Source: an uncultured Nocardioides sp. (GTDB taxonomy: Bacteria > Actinomycetota > Actinomycetes > Propionibacteriales > Nocardioidaceae). From it: a stretch of 64,000 nucleotides of DNA. The notes beneath the pieces are model-generated. The model did not search any database, was not told the origin of the DNA, and saw only the letters and a program-made list of their open reading frames with translations. The position numbers and the translations under genes were made by a program. This document shows, piece by piece, positions 1-8,438 of the stretch. Within the stretch, counting starts at the first letter, position 1. The number at the start of each line of letters is the position of its first letter. The stretch spans positions 310,001 to 374,000 of the forward strand of contig NZ_CANKZF010000002.1 in the NCBI RefSeq assembly GCF_947488515.1. Reading direction: 5' to 3'.

Positions 1-24
1 CAGGCTGACCCGCAGGCGCCGCGC

Positions 25-681
25 TCACTCCTCCTCGCCGAGGTGCGGGTCGGCGAGCAGGTACTGGGTGAGCTTCCCCTGGTGGGTGCGGTCGTGGTGG
101 CGTACGGGCTCGGGGACCATGCGGCCCTCCGCGGCGTCCCAGAAGCGGTCGATGCGCCGGGCCACCGCCCGGGCGAGGTGACCCGCGACGCCCTGGTGGG
201 GGATCCACGGGTGCGGGCGGGTGGGCGAGGTGAGCTCGGCGTGGTGGAGCCGGGTGCCGAGGTCCTCTGTGCCGTGGTCCTCGTCGAGCAGCGCCTCGGC
301 GAGCCGGAGCTCGAGCGCGCACACCGTGGCGAGCTCGCGGCGCACCTCCGCCCAGATCTCGGGCCACGGCCGGCTGACGGCGTAGAACGAGCCGTAGAGC
401 CGGGCCTTCACCTGGCCGAGGGCCTCCTCGTAGGTGCGGCTCGCGGCGAGGTGCTCATGGGCGAGGTCGTGGCCACCGGGGAGGTCGCGCACGAGGGGGG
501 CGATCGCATCGACCATCGCCGCGTTGTGGCGGCTGGCGATGGCGAGGAAGGTGTCGATCGCGGTGTAGTGGTCGCGGGGGTGACGCCGGTCGCCGCGCGC
601 GCTGCTGGCCAGGTCGAGGCGGTACTGGAGGTCGTGGTGGGTCGTGGCGAGGTCGTGGGCGAGGGTGATCACGGCGATCAT
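25..681 (-). CDS. Hypothetical helical protein, hemerythrin-like
   Basis: A 218-residue soluble, mostly helical protein with no signal peptide or membrane segment. Its N-terminus carries closely spaced His/Asp residues (H9-D10, H15-H16-D17) and a later helix reads TFLAIASRHNAAM, which resembles hemerythrin/HHE cation-binding bundles. I could not match every metal ligand, so the family is tentative and no function is claimed. AAGGAG directly abuts the ATG at 681; an in-frame GTG at 672 has better spacing (9 nt) and may be the true start. The gene lies 47 bp downstream of the acetyltransferase gene on the same strand and could be cotranscribed with it. Confidence 0.6.
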   Translation of the reverse strand: MIAVITLAHDLATTHHDLQYRLDLASSARGDRRHPRDHYTAIDTFLAIASRHNAAMVDAIAPLVRDLPGGHDLAHEHLAASRTYEEALGQVKARLYGSFYAVSRPWPEIWAEVRRELATVCALELRLAEALLDEDHGTEDLGTRLHHAELTSPTRPHPWIPHQGVAGHLARAVARRIDRFWDAAEGRMVPEPVRHHDRTHQGKLTQYLLADPHLGEEE

Positions 682-728
682 CTCCTTCGAGGAGCCGTGT
701 CCCTCCAGTCTCGCTCGCCCGGCACCGA

Positions 729-1175
729 TCACAAGGTGGAGGGACGTCCCCCGCGGGCCATCGGCACGTGCATGACGCCGTCCTCGTCGAACTCCGGACC
801 CGTCACCACGAAGCCGTAGCCCTCGTAGAAGGCGGTGAGCCCGGTCTGGGCGTCGAGGCGCACCTCGCGGTCGCCGCAGAGGGCCATCGCCTCGTCCATC
901 ATCGCGGCCGCCAGGCCACGCCCCCGGGCGGCCGGGGCGACCACCACGCGGCCGATCCGCGACCACCCGCCGTCGTCGAGCACGCGCAGGGTGCCGATCA
1001 CGACGTCCTCGTCGTCGAGGAGCACCAGGTGCCGGGTCGGGTCCTCGAGGTCGCGGCCGTCGAGGTCGGGGTAGGGGCAGTCCTGCTCCACGACGAACAC
1101 CTGCTGGCGCAGCCGCCACACGTCGTACGCCGTGCGCGCGGGCAGCTCGTCGAAGCCGGCGACCAGCACCCTCAC
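729..1175 (-). CDS. GNAT N-acetyltransferase, ElaA type
   Basis: A 148-residue single-domain acetyltransferase. The N-terminal stretch RLRQQVFVVEQDCPYPDLDG is typical of the ElaA branch of GNAT proteins. The acetyl-CoA binding segment is visible as VVVAPAARGRGLAAAMM (near residues 82-98), and the C-terminus has the usual AFYEGYGF motif. The substrate is not predictable. The GTG start overlaps the esterase stop by four bases (GTGA), so the two are translationally coupled. Confidence 0.85.
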   Translation of the reverse strand: MRVLVAGFDELPARTAYDVWRLRQQVFVVEQDCPYPDLDGRDLEDPTRHLVLLDDEDVVIGTLRVLDDGGWSRIGRVVVAPAARGRGLAAAMMDEAMALCGDREVRLDAQTGLTAFYEGYGFVVTGPEFDEDGVMHVPMARGGRPSTL

Positions 1176-2083
1176 CGGAGGAACTCCGTCACCTGGCGGA
1201 AGGCGCGGGCGCTCTCCGGGACGAAGGGGAGCAGGCCGTAGACGTGGATCAGGTCCGGCTCCTCGATCGCGGTGAGGTCCCAGCCGGCCTCCGCGCCCCG
1301 ACGCGCCAGCAGGCGGCAGCCGGGGGCGAGCAGGTCGCGAGTGCCGTAGAGCATCAGGGCCCGCGGCAGCCCGGTGAGGTCGCCGAGCGCGGGGGACACC
1401 TCGGCACGGTCGAGGTCGTCGGTCGACCCCGCCCACCACGCGGCGTACGCCTGCACCTTGCCGATGAACAGCCACGGGTCGATCGCGTCGGCGGCGAAGG
1501 TCTCCGGCGTCGAGGTGGTGAGGTCCACCCACGGCGCGTGCATCACGAGCGACGAGGCCTGCGCCAGGCCGCGGTCGCGCATCGACAGCGCCATCGACAG
1601 CGCGAGCCCGCCGCCGGCGGAGTCCCCGGCCAGCACCACGCCGCCCTCGGAGCCCGCCCACCGTCCGGCGTCGTCGACGAGCGCGTCGTGGGAGTCCTTC
1701 CACGTGTGCTCGGGCGCGAGCGGGTAGTCGGGCATCACCACCCGGGCGCCGATCGCGTCGGCCAGGCGGGTGGCGTAGCGGACGTGGAAGGGGTCGATCG
1801 GCGCCATGTAGCCGCCGCCGTGCACGTAGTAGAGCGTCCGCGTCACCGGCCGGCCGCGCGGGGTGAGGACGTGGCACGGGAAGCCGATGTCGGTGACCGT
1901 GGCCTGCCACCGCTTCGCGAACCGGGGAACGGCGCGGGTCGGCAGCGTCCGGTCGGGGCCGGGGTCGAGGGTGGCGTGCCAGGCCTCGACGCGTGCCCGC
2001 TCGGTCGGCTCGTCGTCGAGCTCGCGCGAGCGGCGCAGCGCGGGCACCAGGCGGGCGAGGAGGTCGTGGCGGCGGCTCGGCAT
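1172..2083 (-). CDS. Alpha/beta hydrolase, HSL-family esterase
   Basis: A 303-residue cytoplasmic hydrolase of the hormone-sensitive-lipase type. It has the oxyanion-hole motif HGGG (YYVHGGGYMAP), the nucleophile elbow GDSAGG, and later Asp (YGTRDLLAPG) and His (DLIHVYG) residues fitting a Ser-Asp-His triad. The likely role is hydrolysis of small acyl esters; the natural substrate is unknown. The ATG lies 7 nt after a TACGCT -10 box on the - strand, so the mRNA is probably leaderless. The gene is divergent from the thiamine operon. Confidence 0.85.
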   Translation of the reverse strand: MPSRRHDLLARLVPALRRSRELDDEPTERARVEAWHATLDPGPDRTLPTRAVPRFAKRWQATVTDIGFPCHVLTPRGRPVTRTLYYVHGGGYMAPIDPFHVRYATRLADAIGARVVMPDYPLAPEHTWKDSHDALVDDAGRWAGSEGGVVLAGDSAGGGLALSMALSMRDRGLAQASSLVMHAPWVDLTTSTPETFAADAIDPWLFIGKVQAYAAWWAGSTDDLDRAEVSPALGDLTGLPRALMLYGTRDLLAPGCRLLARRGAEAGWDLTAIEEPDLIHVYGLLPFVPESARAFRQVTEFLR

Positions 2084-2090
2084 GGGAGGC

Positions 2091-2111
2091 AGCGTAGGGG
2101 GAGGCTAGGGT
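2091..2111. promoter_or_regulatory. Divergent -10 boxes: esterase (-) and thiamine operon (+)
   Basis: On the - strand TACGCT (2096-2091) stands 7 nt before the esterase ATG, as expected for a leaderless start. On the + strand TAGGGT (2106-2111) would start transcription near 2118, just before the riboswitch. No convincing -35 box was seen for either. Confidence 0.5.
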
Positions 2112-2124
2112 TGGACCACGAAGA

Positions 2125-2210
2125 CAGGGGAGCACGTGCAGGCGTGCTGAGAGTGCGGACCAGCCGCAGACCCTCCGAACCTGATCCGGTTAGCACCGGC
2201 GCAAGGGAGT
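2125..2210 (+). ncRNA. TPP (THI-box) riboswitch
   Basis: The leader of the thiamine transporter operon carries the THI-box signatures in order: CTGAGAG (2147-2153), GACCC (from 2169), ACCTGATCCGGTTA and CACCGGCG, closing with AAGGGAG. The closing strand AGGGAG (2204-2209) is also the Shine-Dalgarno sequence, 6 nt before the ATG at 2216. Ligand-bound folding should therefore hide the ribosome site, a translational mode of control. Established knowledge: TPP riboswitches repress thiamine uptake and synthesis genes when thiamine pyrophosphate is plentiful. Confidence 0.95.
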
Positions 2211-2215
2211 CACAC

Positions 2216-3322
2216 ATGTTGCACGTACGCATCCGCGCTGCCCTCACGGCCTCGAGCCTCGCCTCCGTGGCGGCGCTGTCCCTCGTGGGCTGCAGCCTCG
2301 TCGGGGGTGGCGGGGACGGGTCGACCGCCACCGAGCCGTCGGCCTCCTCCTCGGGCTCCTCTGGGGCCGAGCAGGGCGGCGGCACCGTCGTCCTGGCCAC
2401 CCACGAGTCCTTCCACCTGCCCAAGAAGCTGGTGAAGGCGTTCGAGACCGAGACCGGCTACGACCTCGAGGTCCGCGCCGCGGGCGACGCCGGCACGCTG
2501 GCCACCAAGCTCAGCCTCACCGCCGACAACCCGATCGCCGACGCGGCGTTCGGCATCGACAACACCTTCGCGTCCCGCCCGCTCGGCGAGGGCGCGTTCG
2601 CCGAGGTCACGACCACGGCGACCCCGCCGGCGGAGTACGCCCTGCCCGAGGGCGGCGACCGGCTGGTGCCGATCGACTCGGCCAACGTGTGCGTCAACGT
2701 CGACACGGCGTGGTTCGAGCAGGAGGGCCTCGAGCCGCCGCGCACCCTCGAGGACCTCACCGACGACCGCTACCGCGACCTCTTCGTGACGCCGGGTGCC
2801 TCGACGAGCAGCCCCGGGATGGCCTTCTTCCTGGCGACGGTCGCCGCCTTCGGCGACGCGTGGCCCGACTACTGGACCGAGCTGCTCGACAACGGCGCCA
2901 AGGTCGTCGACGGGTGGGAGGACGCCTACTACGGCGACTTCACCGCAGCCGCCGACAACGGCACCCGCCCGATCGTCGTGTCCTACGACTCCTCCCCGGC
3001 CTTCACCGTGAGCGGCGGCAGGACCACGACGGCGGCGCTGCTCGACACGTGCTTCCGGCAGGTGGAGTACGCCGGTGTGCTGGAGGGTGCCGACAACCCC
3101 GAGGGCGCCGCGGCCCTGGTCGACTGGATGCTCACCGACGAGGTGCAGAGCGCGCTGCCGGAGTCGATGTACGTCTTCCCGGTGATGCCGGGCGCCACGG
3201 TCCCCGAGGACTGGGCCGAGTTCGCGCCGCAGTCGGGCGACCCCTTCGAGGTGGACCCCGCCGAGATCGACGCGAACCGCGAGCAGTGGCTGACCGACTG
3301 GACGGACGTCATCTCCCGGTGA
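2216..3322 (+). CDS. thiB: Thiamine ABC transporter substrate-binding lipoprotein
   Basis: A 368-residue lipoprotein. An Arg-containing N-terminus and hydrophobic stretch end in the lipobox LVGC (Cys near residue 26), followed by a Ser/Gly-rich linker. The mature part starts with VVLATHESFHLPKKLVKAF and includes GDAGTLATKLSLTADNP and GIDNTF, hallmarks of the ThiB branch of periplasmic binding proteins. The preceding TPP riboswitch independently supports thiamine (or TPP/TMP) as ligand. The ATG is fixed by the riboswitch-embedded Shine-Dalgarno. It overlaps the permease start by four bases (GTGA). Confidence 0.93.
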   Translation: MLHVRIRAALTASSLASVAALSLVGCSLVGGGGDGSTATEPSASSSGSSGAEQGGGTVVLATHESFHLPKKLVKAFETETGYDLEVRAAGDAGTLATKLSLTADNPIADAAFGIDNTFASRPLGEGAFAEVTTTATPPAEYALPEGGDRLVPIDSANVCVNVDTAWFEQEGLEPPRTLEDLTDDRYRDLFVTPGASTSSPGMAFFLATVAAFGDAWPDYWTELLDNGAKVVDGWEDAYYGDFTAAADNGTRPIVVSYDSSPAFTVSGGRTTTAALLDTCFRQVEYAGVLEGADNPEGAAALVDWMLTDEVQSALPESMYVFPVMPGATVPEDWAEFAPQSGDPFEVDPAEIDANREQWLTDWTDVISR

Positions 3323-4953
3323 GGCGGATCACCGGCCTGCTCGCCCTCGCGGCCGCGCCGGTCCTGGTGCTGGGCGTGCTCTTCGTCCTGCCGGTGGCCG
3401 GCATGGTGGCCGAGGGGTTCGTGGTGGACGGGCGCCTCGCACCGGGCGCGGTGCTCGACGTCCTGGCGCGGCCCCGCGTGCACCGGGTCGCCTGGTTCAC
3501 CGTGTGGACCTCCGGGCTCGCGACGCTGCTCGCCGTCGCACTCGGGCTGCCGGCGGCGTACGCCCTGCACCGGCTCGCGCTGCCGGGCCGCACGGCGGTG
3601 CGCGCGGCGCTGCTCGTGCCGTTCGTGCTCCCGACGGTCGTCGTCGGCGTCGCCTTCCGCCAGCTGCTGGGGGAGGGCGGCCCGCTGGGGTTCCTCGGGC
3701 TCGACGGCACGCCGATCGCCATCGTCTGCGGGCTGGTCTTCTTCAACATCGCCGTCGTGGTGCGCACCGTCGGGGTCGCGTGGGAGTCGCTCGACCCGCG
3801 GCCCGGGCAGGCCGCGGCTGCGTTGGGTGCCTCGCCGTGGCAGGTGCTGCGCACCGTGACCCTGCCGGCCCTGCGGCCCGCCATCGTCGGCTCCGCGAGC
3901 ATCGTCTTCCTCTTCTGCGCGACCGCCTTCGGCATCGTGCTCACCCTCGGCGGGGTCCGCTACTCGACGGTCGAGACCGAGATCTACCTGCTCACCACCA
4001 CCGTCTTCGACCTGCAGGCCGCGGCCGCGCTGTCCGTGCTGCAGATCGTGGTCGTCGTCGGCCTGCTCGCCCTGTCCGCACGGCTGCGGGCGACCCCGGA
4101 CCCGACGGCCCAGCGCGTGGTGACGCCCGCGCGGGCCGTACGCCGCTCCGACGCGCCCGTCGTCGTCGCGACGCTGCTGGTGCTGGCGGCGATGCTGCTG
4201 CCGATCCTCACGCTCGTCCTCGGGTCGCTGACGGTCGGCGACGGCTGGGGACTCGACAACTACCGTGCGCTCACCACGGCCGGCGACGACCAGGTCCTCC
4301 TCGTGCCGGTCACCGCCGCGCTCGCGACGAGCCTGCGCACCGCGGTCGACGCCATGTGGATGGCGCTCCTCGTCGGTGGCGTGGTGTCGCTGATCGTCAC
4401 GCGCCGCTCGCACTCGGTCGGCGAGCGGCGGGTGCGCTCGACCCTCGACGGCTTCTTCATGCTGCCCCTGGGCGTGAGCGCGGTGACCCTCGGGTTCGGC
4501 TTCCTGATCACCCTCGACGAACCGCCGCTCGACCTCCGCGACTCGCCGCTGCTCGTGCCGATGGCACAGGCGCTGGTCGCCCTGCCGCTCGTCGTGCGCA
4601 CCCTCGCCCCCGTGCTGGGCGGGATCGACGACCGGCAGCGCCAGGCCGCCGCCTCGCTGGGCGCCTCCCCGTGGCGGACGCTGCTCACCGTCGACCTGCC
4701 GGTGGCCTGGAAGCCGATGCTCGCCGCCTGCGGCTTCGCCTTCGCGGTGTCGCTGGGGGAGTTCGGCGCCACGTCCTTCCTGGCCCGCGACACCAACCCG
4801 ACCCTGCCGATCGTGATCTTCCGGCTGATCGGGCATCCCGGGGAGATGAACTACGGCATGGCCCTGGCCGCCTCGGTCGTGCTCGCCGTCGTCACGGCGG
4901 TCGTGGTCCTGGCCGTCGAGCGCCTGCGTGTGCCGGGTGTGGGAGCGTTCTGA
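3319..4953 (+). CDS. thiP: Thiamine ABC transporter permease (fused double domain)
   Basis: A 544-residue membrane protein made of two fused BPD-type permease domains of about six helices each, as in ThiP and FbpB. Each half ends with the ATPase-docking EAA loop: first half AAAALGASPWQVLRTVTLPALRP, read in two parts as AAAALGASPW and TVTLPALRP; second half QAAASLGASPWRTLLTV. The GTG start overlaps the thiB stop. It forms the channel for the lipoprotein-delivered substrate and pairs with the ATPase encoded 1 bp downstream. Confidence 0.92.
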   Translation: MRRITGLLALAAAPVLVLGVLFVLPVAGMVAEGFVVDGRLAPGAVLDVLARPRVHRVAWFTVWTSGLATLLAVALGLPAAYALHRLALPGRTAVRAALLVPFVLPTVVVGVAFRQLLGEGGPLGFLGLDGTPIAIVCGLVFFNIAVVVRTVGVAWESLDPRPGQAAAALGASPWQVLRTVTLPALRPAIVGSASIVFLFCATAFGIVLTLGGVRYSTVETEIYLLTTTVFDLQAAAALSVLQIVVVVGLLALSARLRATPDPTAQRVVTPARAVRRSDAPVVVATLLVLAAMLLPILTLVLGSLTVGDGWGLDNYRALTTAGDDQVLLVPVTAALATSLRTAVDAMWMALLVGGVVSLIVTRRSHSVGERRVRSTLDGFFMLPLGVSAVTLGFGFLITLDEPPLDLRDSPLLVPMAQALVALPLVVRTLAPVLGGIDDRQRQAAASLGASPWRTLLTVDLPVAWKPMLAACGFAFAVSLGEFGATSFLARDTNPTLPIVIFRLIGHPGEMNYGMALAASVVLAVVTAVVVLAVERLRVPGVGAF

Positions 4954-4954
4954 G

Positions 4955-5950
4955 GTGCTGGCACTGCGGGACGTGACGGTGCGCTACGGCGACACCGCGG
5001 CCGTCGACGACGTGTTGCTCGAGCTCGCACCGGGACAGGTGCTCGCCGTGCTCGGCCCCTCGGGCTGCGGGAAGTCCACCCTGTTGCGCGCCGTCGCGGG
5101 TCTCGAGCCGCTCGCGTCCGGCTCGATCGCGTGGGACGGCGCCGACCTGGCCGGCACGCCCACCCACAAGCGCGGCTTCGCGCTGATGTTCCAGGACGGC
5201 CAGCTCTTCGCCCACCTGACCGTCGCCCGCAACGTCGCCTACGCGCTCCGGCTCCGTCGTACGCCGTCGGCGCGCGTCGCCGCACGGGTGCGCGAGCTGC
5301 TCGACCTCGTCGGGCTGTCGGGGTACGACGACCGGCTTCCCGGCACGCTGTCCGGGGGAGAGCGCCAACGGGTCGCCCTCGCCCGGGCGCTGGCCGTCGA
5401 GCCGCGGTTGATCCTGCTCGACGAGCCGCTGTCGGCGCTCGACGCCTCCCTGCGCGAGCGGCTGGCCGGCGACCTGCGGTCGATCCTGCACGCGGCGGGG
5501 ACGACCGCCCTGCTGGTCACCCACGACCACGAGGAGGCCTTCGCGCTGGCCGACCGGCTGGCCGTGATGCGTGGCGGGCGTGTCGTGCAGCAGGGCGCGA
5601 TCGACGAGGTGTGGCGCGAGCCGGTCGACGAGGAGACCGCCCTGTTCCTCGGCTACGCGCGGGTGGTGCGCGACGATGCTGCGCACCGCGTGCTGGCCGC
5701 CGCCGCTCTGCCGCCGGCGTACGCCGTCGCGCTCCGCCGCTCCGCCCTGGTCGTCGACGACGCCGGTTCCCTGCACGCCGTCGTGGAGTCCGCACGCGTG
5801 ACGCCGGAGCTGGTCCGGCTGGTCGTCCGCGTCGAGGGCGTCGGCATCGTGGACGCCGTCGCTCCGCTCGGCGGCCGGGTGGCCCCCGGCGACGAGGTGT
5901 CGCTGCGCGTCGACGTGACACGTCTCGCTGTGCTGCCGATCACCCGGTGA
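4955..5950 (+). CDS. thiQ: Thiamine ABC transporter ATP-binding protein
   Basis: A 331-residue ABC ATPase. Walker A is GPSGCGKSTLL, the signature is LSGGERQRVALARAL, Walker B is LILLDEPLSALD and the H-loop is LLVTHDHEEAFALAD. After about residue 230 there is a C-terminal extension resembling the TOBE-like domain of spermidine/iron/thiamine-type importer ATPases. GTG at 4955 was chosen because it starts one base after the permease stop; an upstream ATG would overlap thiP needlessly. It energises the thiBP importer under the same riboswitch. Confidence 0.9.
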   Translation: MLALRDVTVRYGDTAAVDDVLLELAPGQVLAVLGPSGCGKSTLLRAVAGLEPLASGSIAWDGADLAGTPTHKRGFALMFQDGQLFAHLTVARNVAYALRLRRTPSARVAARVRELLDLVGLSGYDDRLPGTLSGGERQRVALARALAVEPRLILLDEPLSALDASLRERLAGDLRSILHAAGTTALLVTHDHEEAFALADRLAVMRGGRVVQQGAIDEVWREPVDEETALFLGYARVVRDDAAHRVLAAAALPPAYAVALRRSALVVDDAGSLHAVVESARVTPELVRLVVRVEGVGIVDAVAPLGGRVAPGDEVSLRVDVTRLAVLPITR

Positions 5951-5977
5951 CGGTGCCGCGTCCCTAGACTGGCCCGC

Positions 5978-7024
5978 GTGTACAGACCGGCCTATGCCCT
6001 GCTCGTGGGAGTCGCCGCCACCATGGGCGCGCTGGCTGTCACGGCTGCGCTCGTGCTCGACCGCCCCCTGGTCGACCCGGAAGGCTTCCTCGGTCCGTCG
6101 TGGCTGCGGCTGCCGCTGCTGATCCTCGGCGCGTTCCTGCTCGACATCCTGCCCCGGACGCTGTGGTACTCGCGGATGAATCCGGCGCTGATGCGCGACA
6201 TCGCGCGCCGGCGGATCCACGACCACTGGGACCGCGAGCGCATCACCCTGGTGGTGCTCGGGCTCGTGTCCTTCTACATCACCTACGTCTGCTACCGGAA
6301 CCTCAAGTCGTTCCTCCCCTTCATCATGGGCGAGGACAAGTACGACCGCGAGCTGCACCTCGTCGACCGGGCCCTGATGTTCGGCCACGAGCCGGCGACG
6401 ATCCTGCACACGATCTTCGGCACCGGGTTCTCCGCCCACATCCTGTCCACGATCTACCTGTGGTTCCTGCCGCTCGTGCCGCTGGCGCTCGCCGCCTGGC
6501 TGGTGTGGTCGCGCAACATCACCTTCGGCTACTGGTTCGCCACCTCGCAGTGCCTGGCCTGGTCGCTCGGCACCGCGTCCTACTTCGCGCTGCCGACCCT
6601 CGGTCCCGGCTTCCAGTACAGCTACCTCTACGCAGACCTCCCCGACACCGGGTCGAGCGCCTTGATGGAGTCCCTGTTCTACGGACGCAAGGGGGTGATC
6701 CGCGACGGCGCGGAAGGAGCCGTGCAGTCCGTGGCCGGCTTCGCCTCGCTCCACGTCGCGATCACCCTGCTCGTCGCGCTGATGGTGCAGTACACGCTCC
6801 GCAACAAGGTCCTGCACATCGTGTTCTGGACCAACTTCGCCATCACCGTCGTGGCGACCCTCTACTTCGGCTGGCACTACATCGCCGACGACCTCGCCGG
6901 CGTCGTGATCGCCCTCTTCTCCTTCTGGCTCGGCGGGCTCGCGAGCGGGCAGAAGTTCGATCGACACGGCTTGGCGAGCCATCCGACCTCGACGACCAGC
7001 CAGGTTCCCGTCGACGCCGAGTGA
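5978..7024 (+). CDS. PAP2-superfamily membrane phosphatase/phosphotransferase
   Basis: A 348-residue integral membrane protein with about seven hydrophobic segments. The PAP2_3-type motifs GFASLHVAIT (His near residue 257) and GWHYIADDLAGV (near residues 296-307) resemble those of inositol-phosphorylceramide-synthase-like PAP2 proteins. Such enzymes remove or transfer phosphate groups on lipids at the membrane face. The N-terminal KxxxxxxRP motif of classical PAP2 enzymes is not evident, which fits the PAP2_3 branch. A TAGACT -10 box (5965-5970) lies 7 nt before the GTG, suggesting a leaderless mRNA separate from the thiamine operon. Confidence 0.85.
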   Translation: MYRPAYALLVGVAATMGALAVTAALVLDRPLVDPEGFLGPSWLRLPLLILGAFLLDILPRTLWYSRMNPALMRDIARRRIHDHWDRERITLVVLGLVSFYITYVCYRNLKSFLPFIMGEDKYDRELHLVDRALMFGHEPATILHTIFGTGFSAHILSTIYLWFLPLVPLALAAWLVWSRNITFGYWFATSQCLAWSLGTASYFALPTLGPGFQYSYLYADLPDTGSSALMESLFYGRKGVIRDGAEGAVQSVAGFASLHVAITLLVALMVQYTLRNKVLHIVFWTNFAITVVATLYFGWHYIADDLAGVVIALFSFWLGGLASGQKFDRHGLASHPTSTTSQVPVDAE

Positions 7025-7070
7025 CCGGCGTACGCCCCGGTCCCGCCCTGCGAGGTCCCCGCCCGCGCGA

Positions 7071-7133
7071 AGTCCCCGGATATCCGGGGACTCTCACACT
7101 GGTCACACCAGATCTCGGCGGACAAGTGTGAGA
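7071..7133 (+). repeat. Palindromic repeat family 1, copy A
   Basis: A perfect 22-bp palindrome centred on CCCCGGATATCCGGGG (7071-7092) is followed by a second hairpin whose arms are TCTCACACT (7092-7100) and AGTGTGAGA (7125-7133), with AGATCT (7110-7115) in the loop. Copy C has the same architecture with a different but still paired second stem. It lies between the PAP2 gene and the downstream end of the AbiEi-like gene. Confidence 0.8.
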
Positions 7134-7152
7134 CTCAGGTGCGAAGTCGGGG

Positions 7153-8106
7153 TCAGGAGGCCAGCTTGCGTCGCGCGGCGACCACCCCGCGGATTCGGGC
7201 CGCCAGCCTCTCGGGACGCGCCAGGGCGGCCCAGGTGATCCGGATGCAGGTCCAACCGGTGAGCAGGCACACCAGTTCCTCGCGCGCCTTCTCGCGCATG
7301 AGGAACTCCTCGAGCGTCTCGCCCTCCAAGCGGTAGCTCTCGTACTTCACTCTTCCGTCGAACTCGACGAACACCCCGAACTCGGGCCACGCGAAGTCCA
7401 CCCGCGCGACGAGCGTTCCGTCCTCGTCGAAGACCTCGACCTGCGGCTCAGGCCTCGGCAAGCCCTGCTTGTAGGCCAGATAGCTGAAGCGGTCCTCGCC
7501 CACGGACTCCAGCCGAGGGTCGGCCAGCCGAAGGACGAGGTCCGAGGTCAGACTTCCGGGCCACCGCTGGTGGCGCTCCACCTGTTCCCTGAAGTCCGCC
7601 ATCGTCATCGCGCCCGCGTGCAGGAGTCGGTTCACAGCGATCAGGGACCGCTCGACGTCGCTGATCGTCGTCAGCTCGAACGCCGACCTGGCCGCAGTGC
7701 TGATGACGACGCCGTTGACCTCCTCCTGGTCGTCCTCGCCGAGGACGCCGCGATGCGGCACCCAGTCGCGCTGTCGCCGGCCGGCTCGCTCCGGTGCGGT
7801 GCGGGTGGTGTGGACGACGTCGAGGGTGAAGCCCCAGAGCGGGATGCCCCGCTCGATGATCGACGACACGTGCGTCAGGGCCGTCGAGGTGTGCGCCCGG
7901 GCCAGGACCGCGCGGGCGAGGACGCGGTGCCGGTCCTCGGGTGACAGGTCGTCCCAGACGGCATGGTCGACGAACGCGCCGTACCTGATGCGTTTGAGGA
8001 TCTTGGCGCGTACGAGGCTGGTGATCTGGTTGTCGGTCATGCCGTCTGCGATGAGGTGGCGCCGCAGGCGGACGACACCTGTCGGGTCGAACTGTGGTGT
8101 GGTCAT
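7153..8106 (-). CDS. AbiEi-like winged-helix / DUF559-like nuclease-fold protein
   Basis: A 317-residue protein. The N-terminal 60 residues (DGMTDNQITSLVRAKILKRI...GAFV) look like the winged helix shared with AbiEi-type antitoxins. The C-terminal third (residues about 215-300) has E...VDFAWPEFGVFVEFDGRVKY, resembling the D-x(n)-E-x-D/K core of DUF559/Vsr-like PD-(D/E)XK nucleases. No AbiEii-type toxin partner is adjacent, so a toxin-antitoxin role is not supported by context. ATG at 8106 begins the conserved part; the reading frame continues upstream without a better start. The gene is bracketed by inverted copies of repeat family 1. Function unknown. Confidence 0.75.
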   Translation of the reverse strand: MTTPQFDPTGVVRLRRHLIADGMTDNQITSLVRAKILKRIRYGAFVDHAVWDDLSPEDRHRVLARAVLARAHTSTALTHVSSIIERGIPLWGFTLDVVHTTRTAPERAGRRQRDWVPHRGVLGEDDQEEVNGVVISTAARSAFELTTISDVERSLIAVNRLLHAGAMTMADFREQVERHQRWPGSLTSDLVLRLADPRLESVGEDRFSYLAYKQGLPRPEPQVEVFDEDGTLVARVDFAWPEFGVFVEFDGRVKYESYRLEGETLEEFLMREKAREELVCLLTGWTCIRITWAALARPERLAARIRGVVAARRKLAS

Positions 8107-8216
8107 GCGGGCATGGATGCCCTCGCCGGCGAGGTCGTACGCCCGGGTTCGACGATCTGTGGACAACGGGCCGCGCACCGCGGAGGACGACTTCGCGCCC
8201 GAGCTTCCCGGTTGAA

Positions 8217-8266
8217 GGCCCAGATCTCGGGTGCTCAGTGTGAGACTCCCCGGATATCCGGGGACT
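8217..8266 (-). repeat. Palindromic repeat family 1, copy B (partial)
   Basis: An 18-bp perfect palindrome with core CCCCGGATATCCGGGG (8247-8264) is preceded by AGTGTGAGA and CCAGATCTCGG (AGATCT at 8222-8227). It lies in the opposite orientation to copy A and lacks the partner of the second stem, so it is truncated or decayed. It sits upstream of the AbiEi-like gene. The rest of the 332-bp gene-free stretch 8107-8438 holds the NlpC/P60 leader with one further hairpin. Confidence 0.75.
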
Positions 8267-8389
8267 TCCGACGCCCGGAATCGACGAATCACATTGATGT
8301 AGTTCGCAAGCCGACACGCCGTGCGATGGTGAAAAATTTGAGGAAACTGTTCCCAGTGTGACGAAAGTTCACTAACGTGCCTCGAGTTG

Positions 8390-8415
8390 CCCGTGCGAAG
8401 GGGAAGTCGCACGGG
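8390..8415 (+). promoter_or_regulatory. Hairpin in the NlpC/P60 leader
   Basis: Arms CCCGTGCGA and TCGCACGGG form a perfect 9-bp stem closing an 8-nt purine loop (AGGGGAAG), 23 nt before the GTG start. It could be a leader attenuation or mRNA-stability element. It does not match a c-di-AMP (ydaO) riboswitch that I can recognise. Confidence 0.45.
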
Positions 8416-8438
8416 CCCGAGACCACCCAGGGAGCCCC

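Noticed and set aside
2983..4836. Very long open frames antisense to thiP, lon, nadB, ftsH and other genes
   Set aside because: They mirror real genes on the other strand, have low-complexity Arg/Ala/Gly/His-rich translations, and arise because stop codons are rare in such G+C-rich DNA.
7153..8106. Complete type IV toxin-antitoxin system
   Set aside because: Only the AbiEi-like winged helix is present; no AbiEii nucleotidyltransferase gene adjoins it, and the C-terminus looks like a nuclease fold instead.
8290..8438. c-di-AMP (ydaO) riboswitch before the NlpC/P60 gene
   Set aside because: Such riboswitches often precede wall hydrolase genes in actinobacteria and disA is in the window, but the expected conserved blocks are not recognisable; only a simple hairpin is seen.
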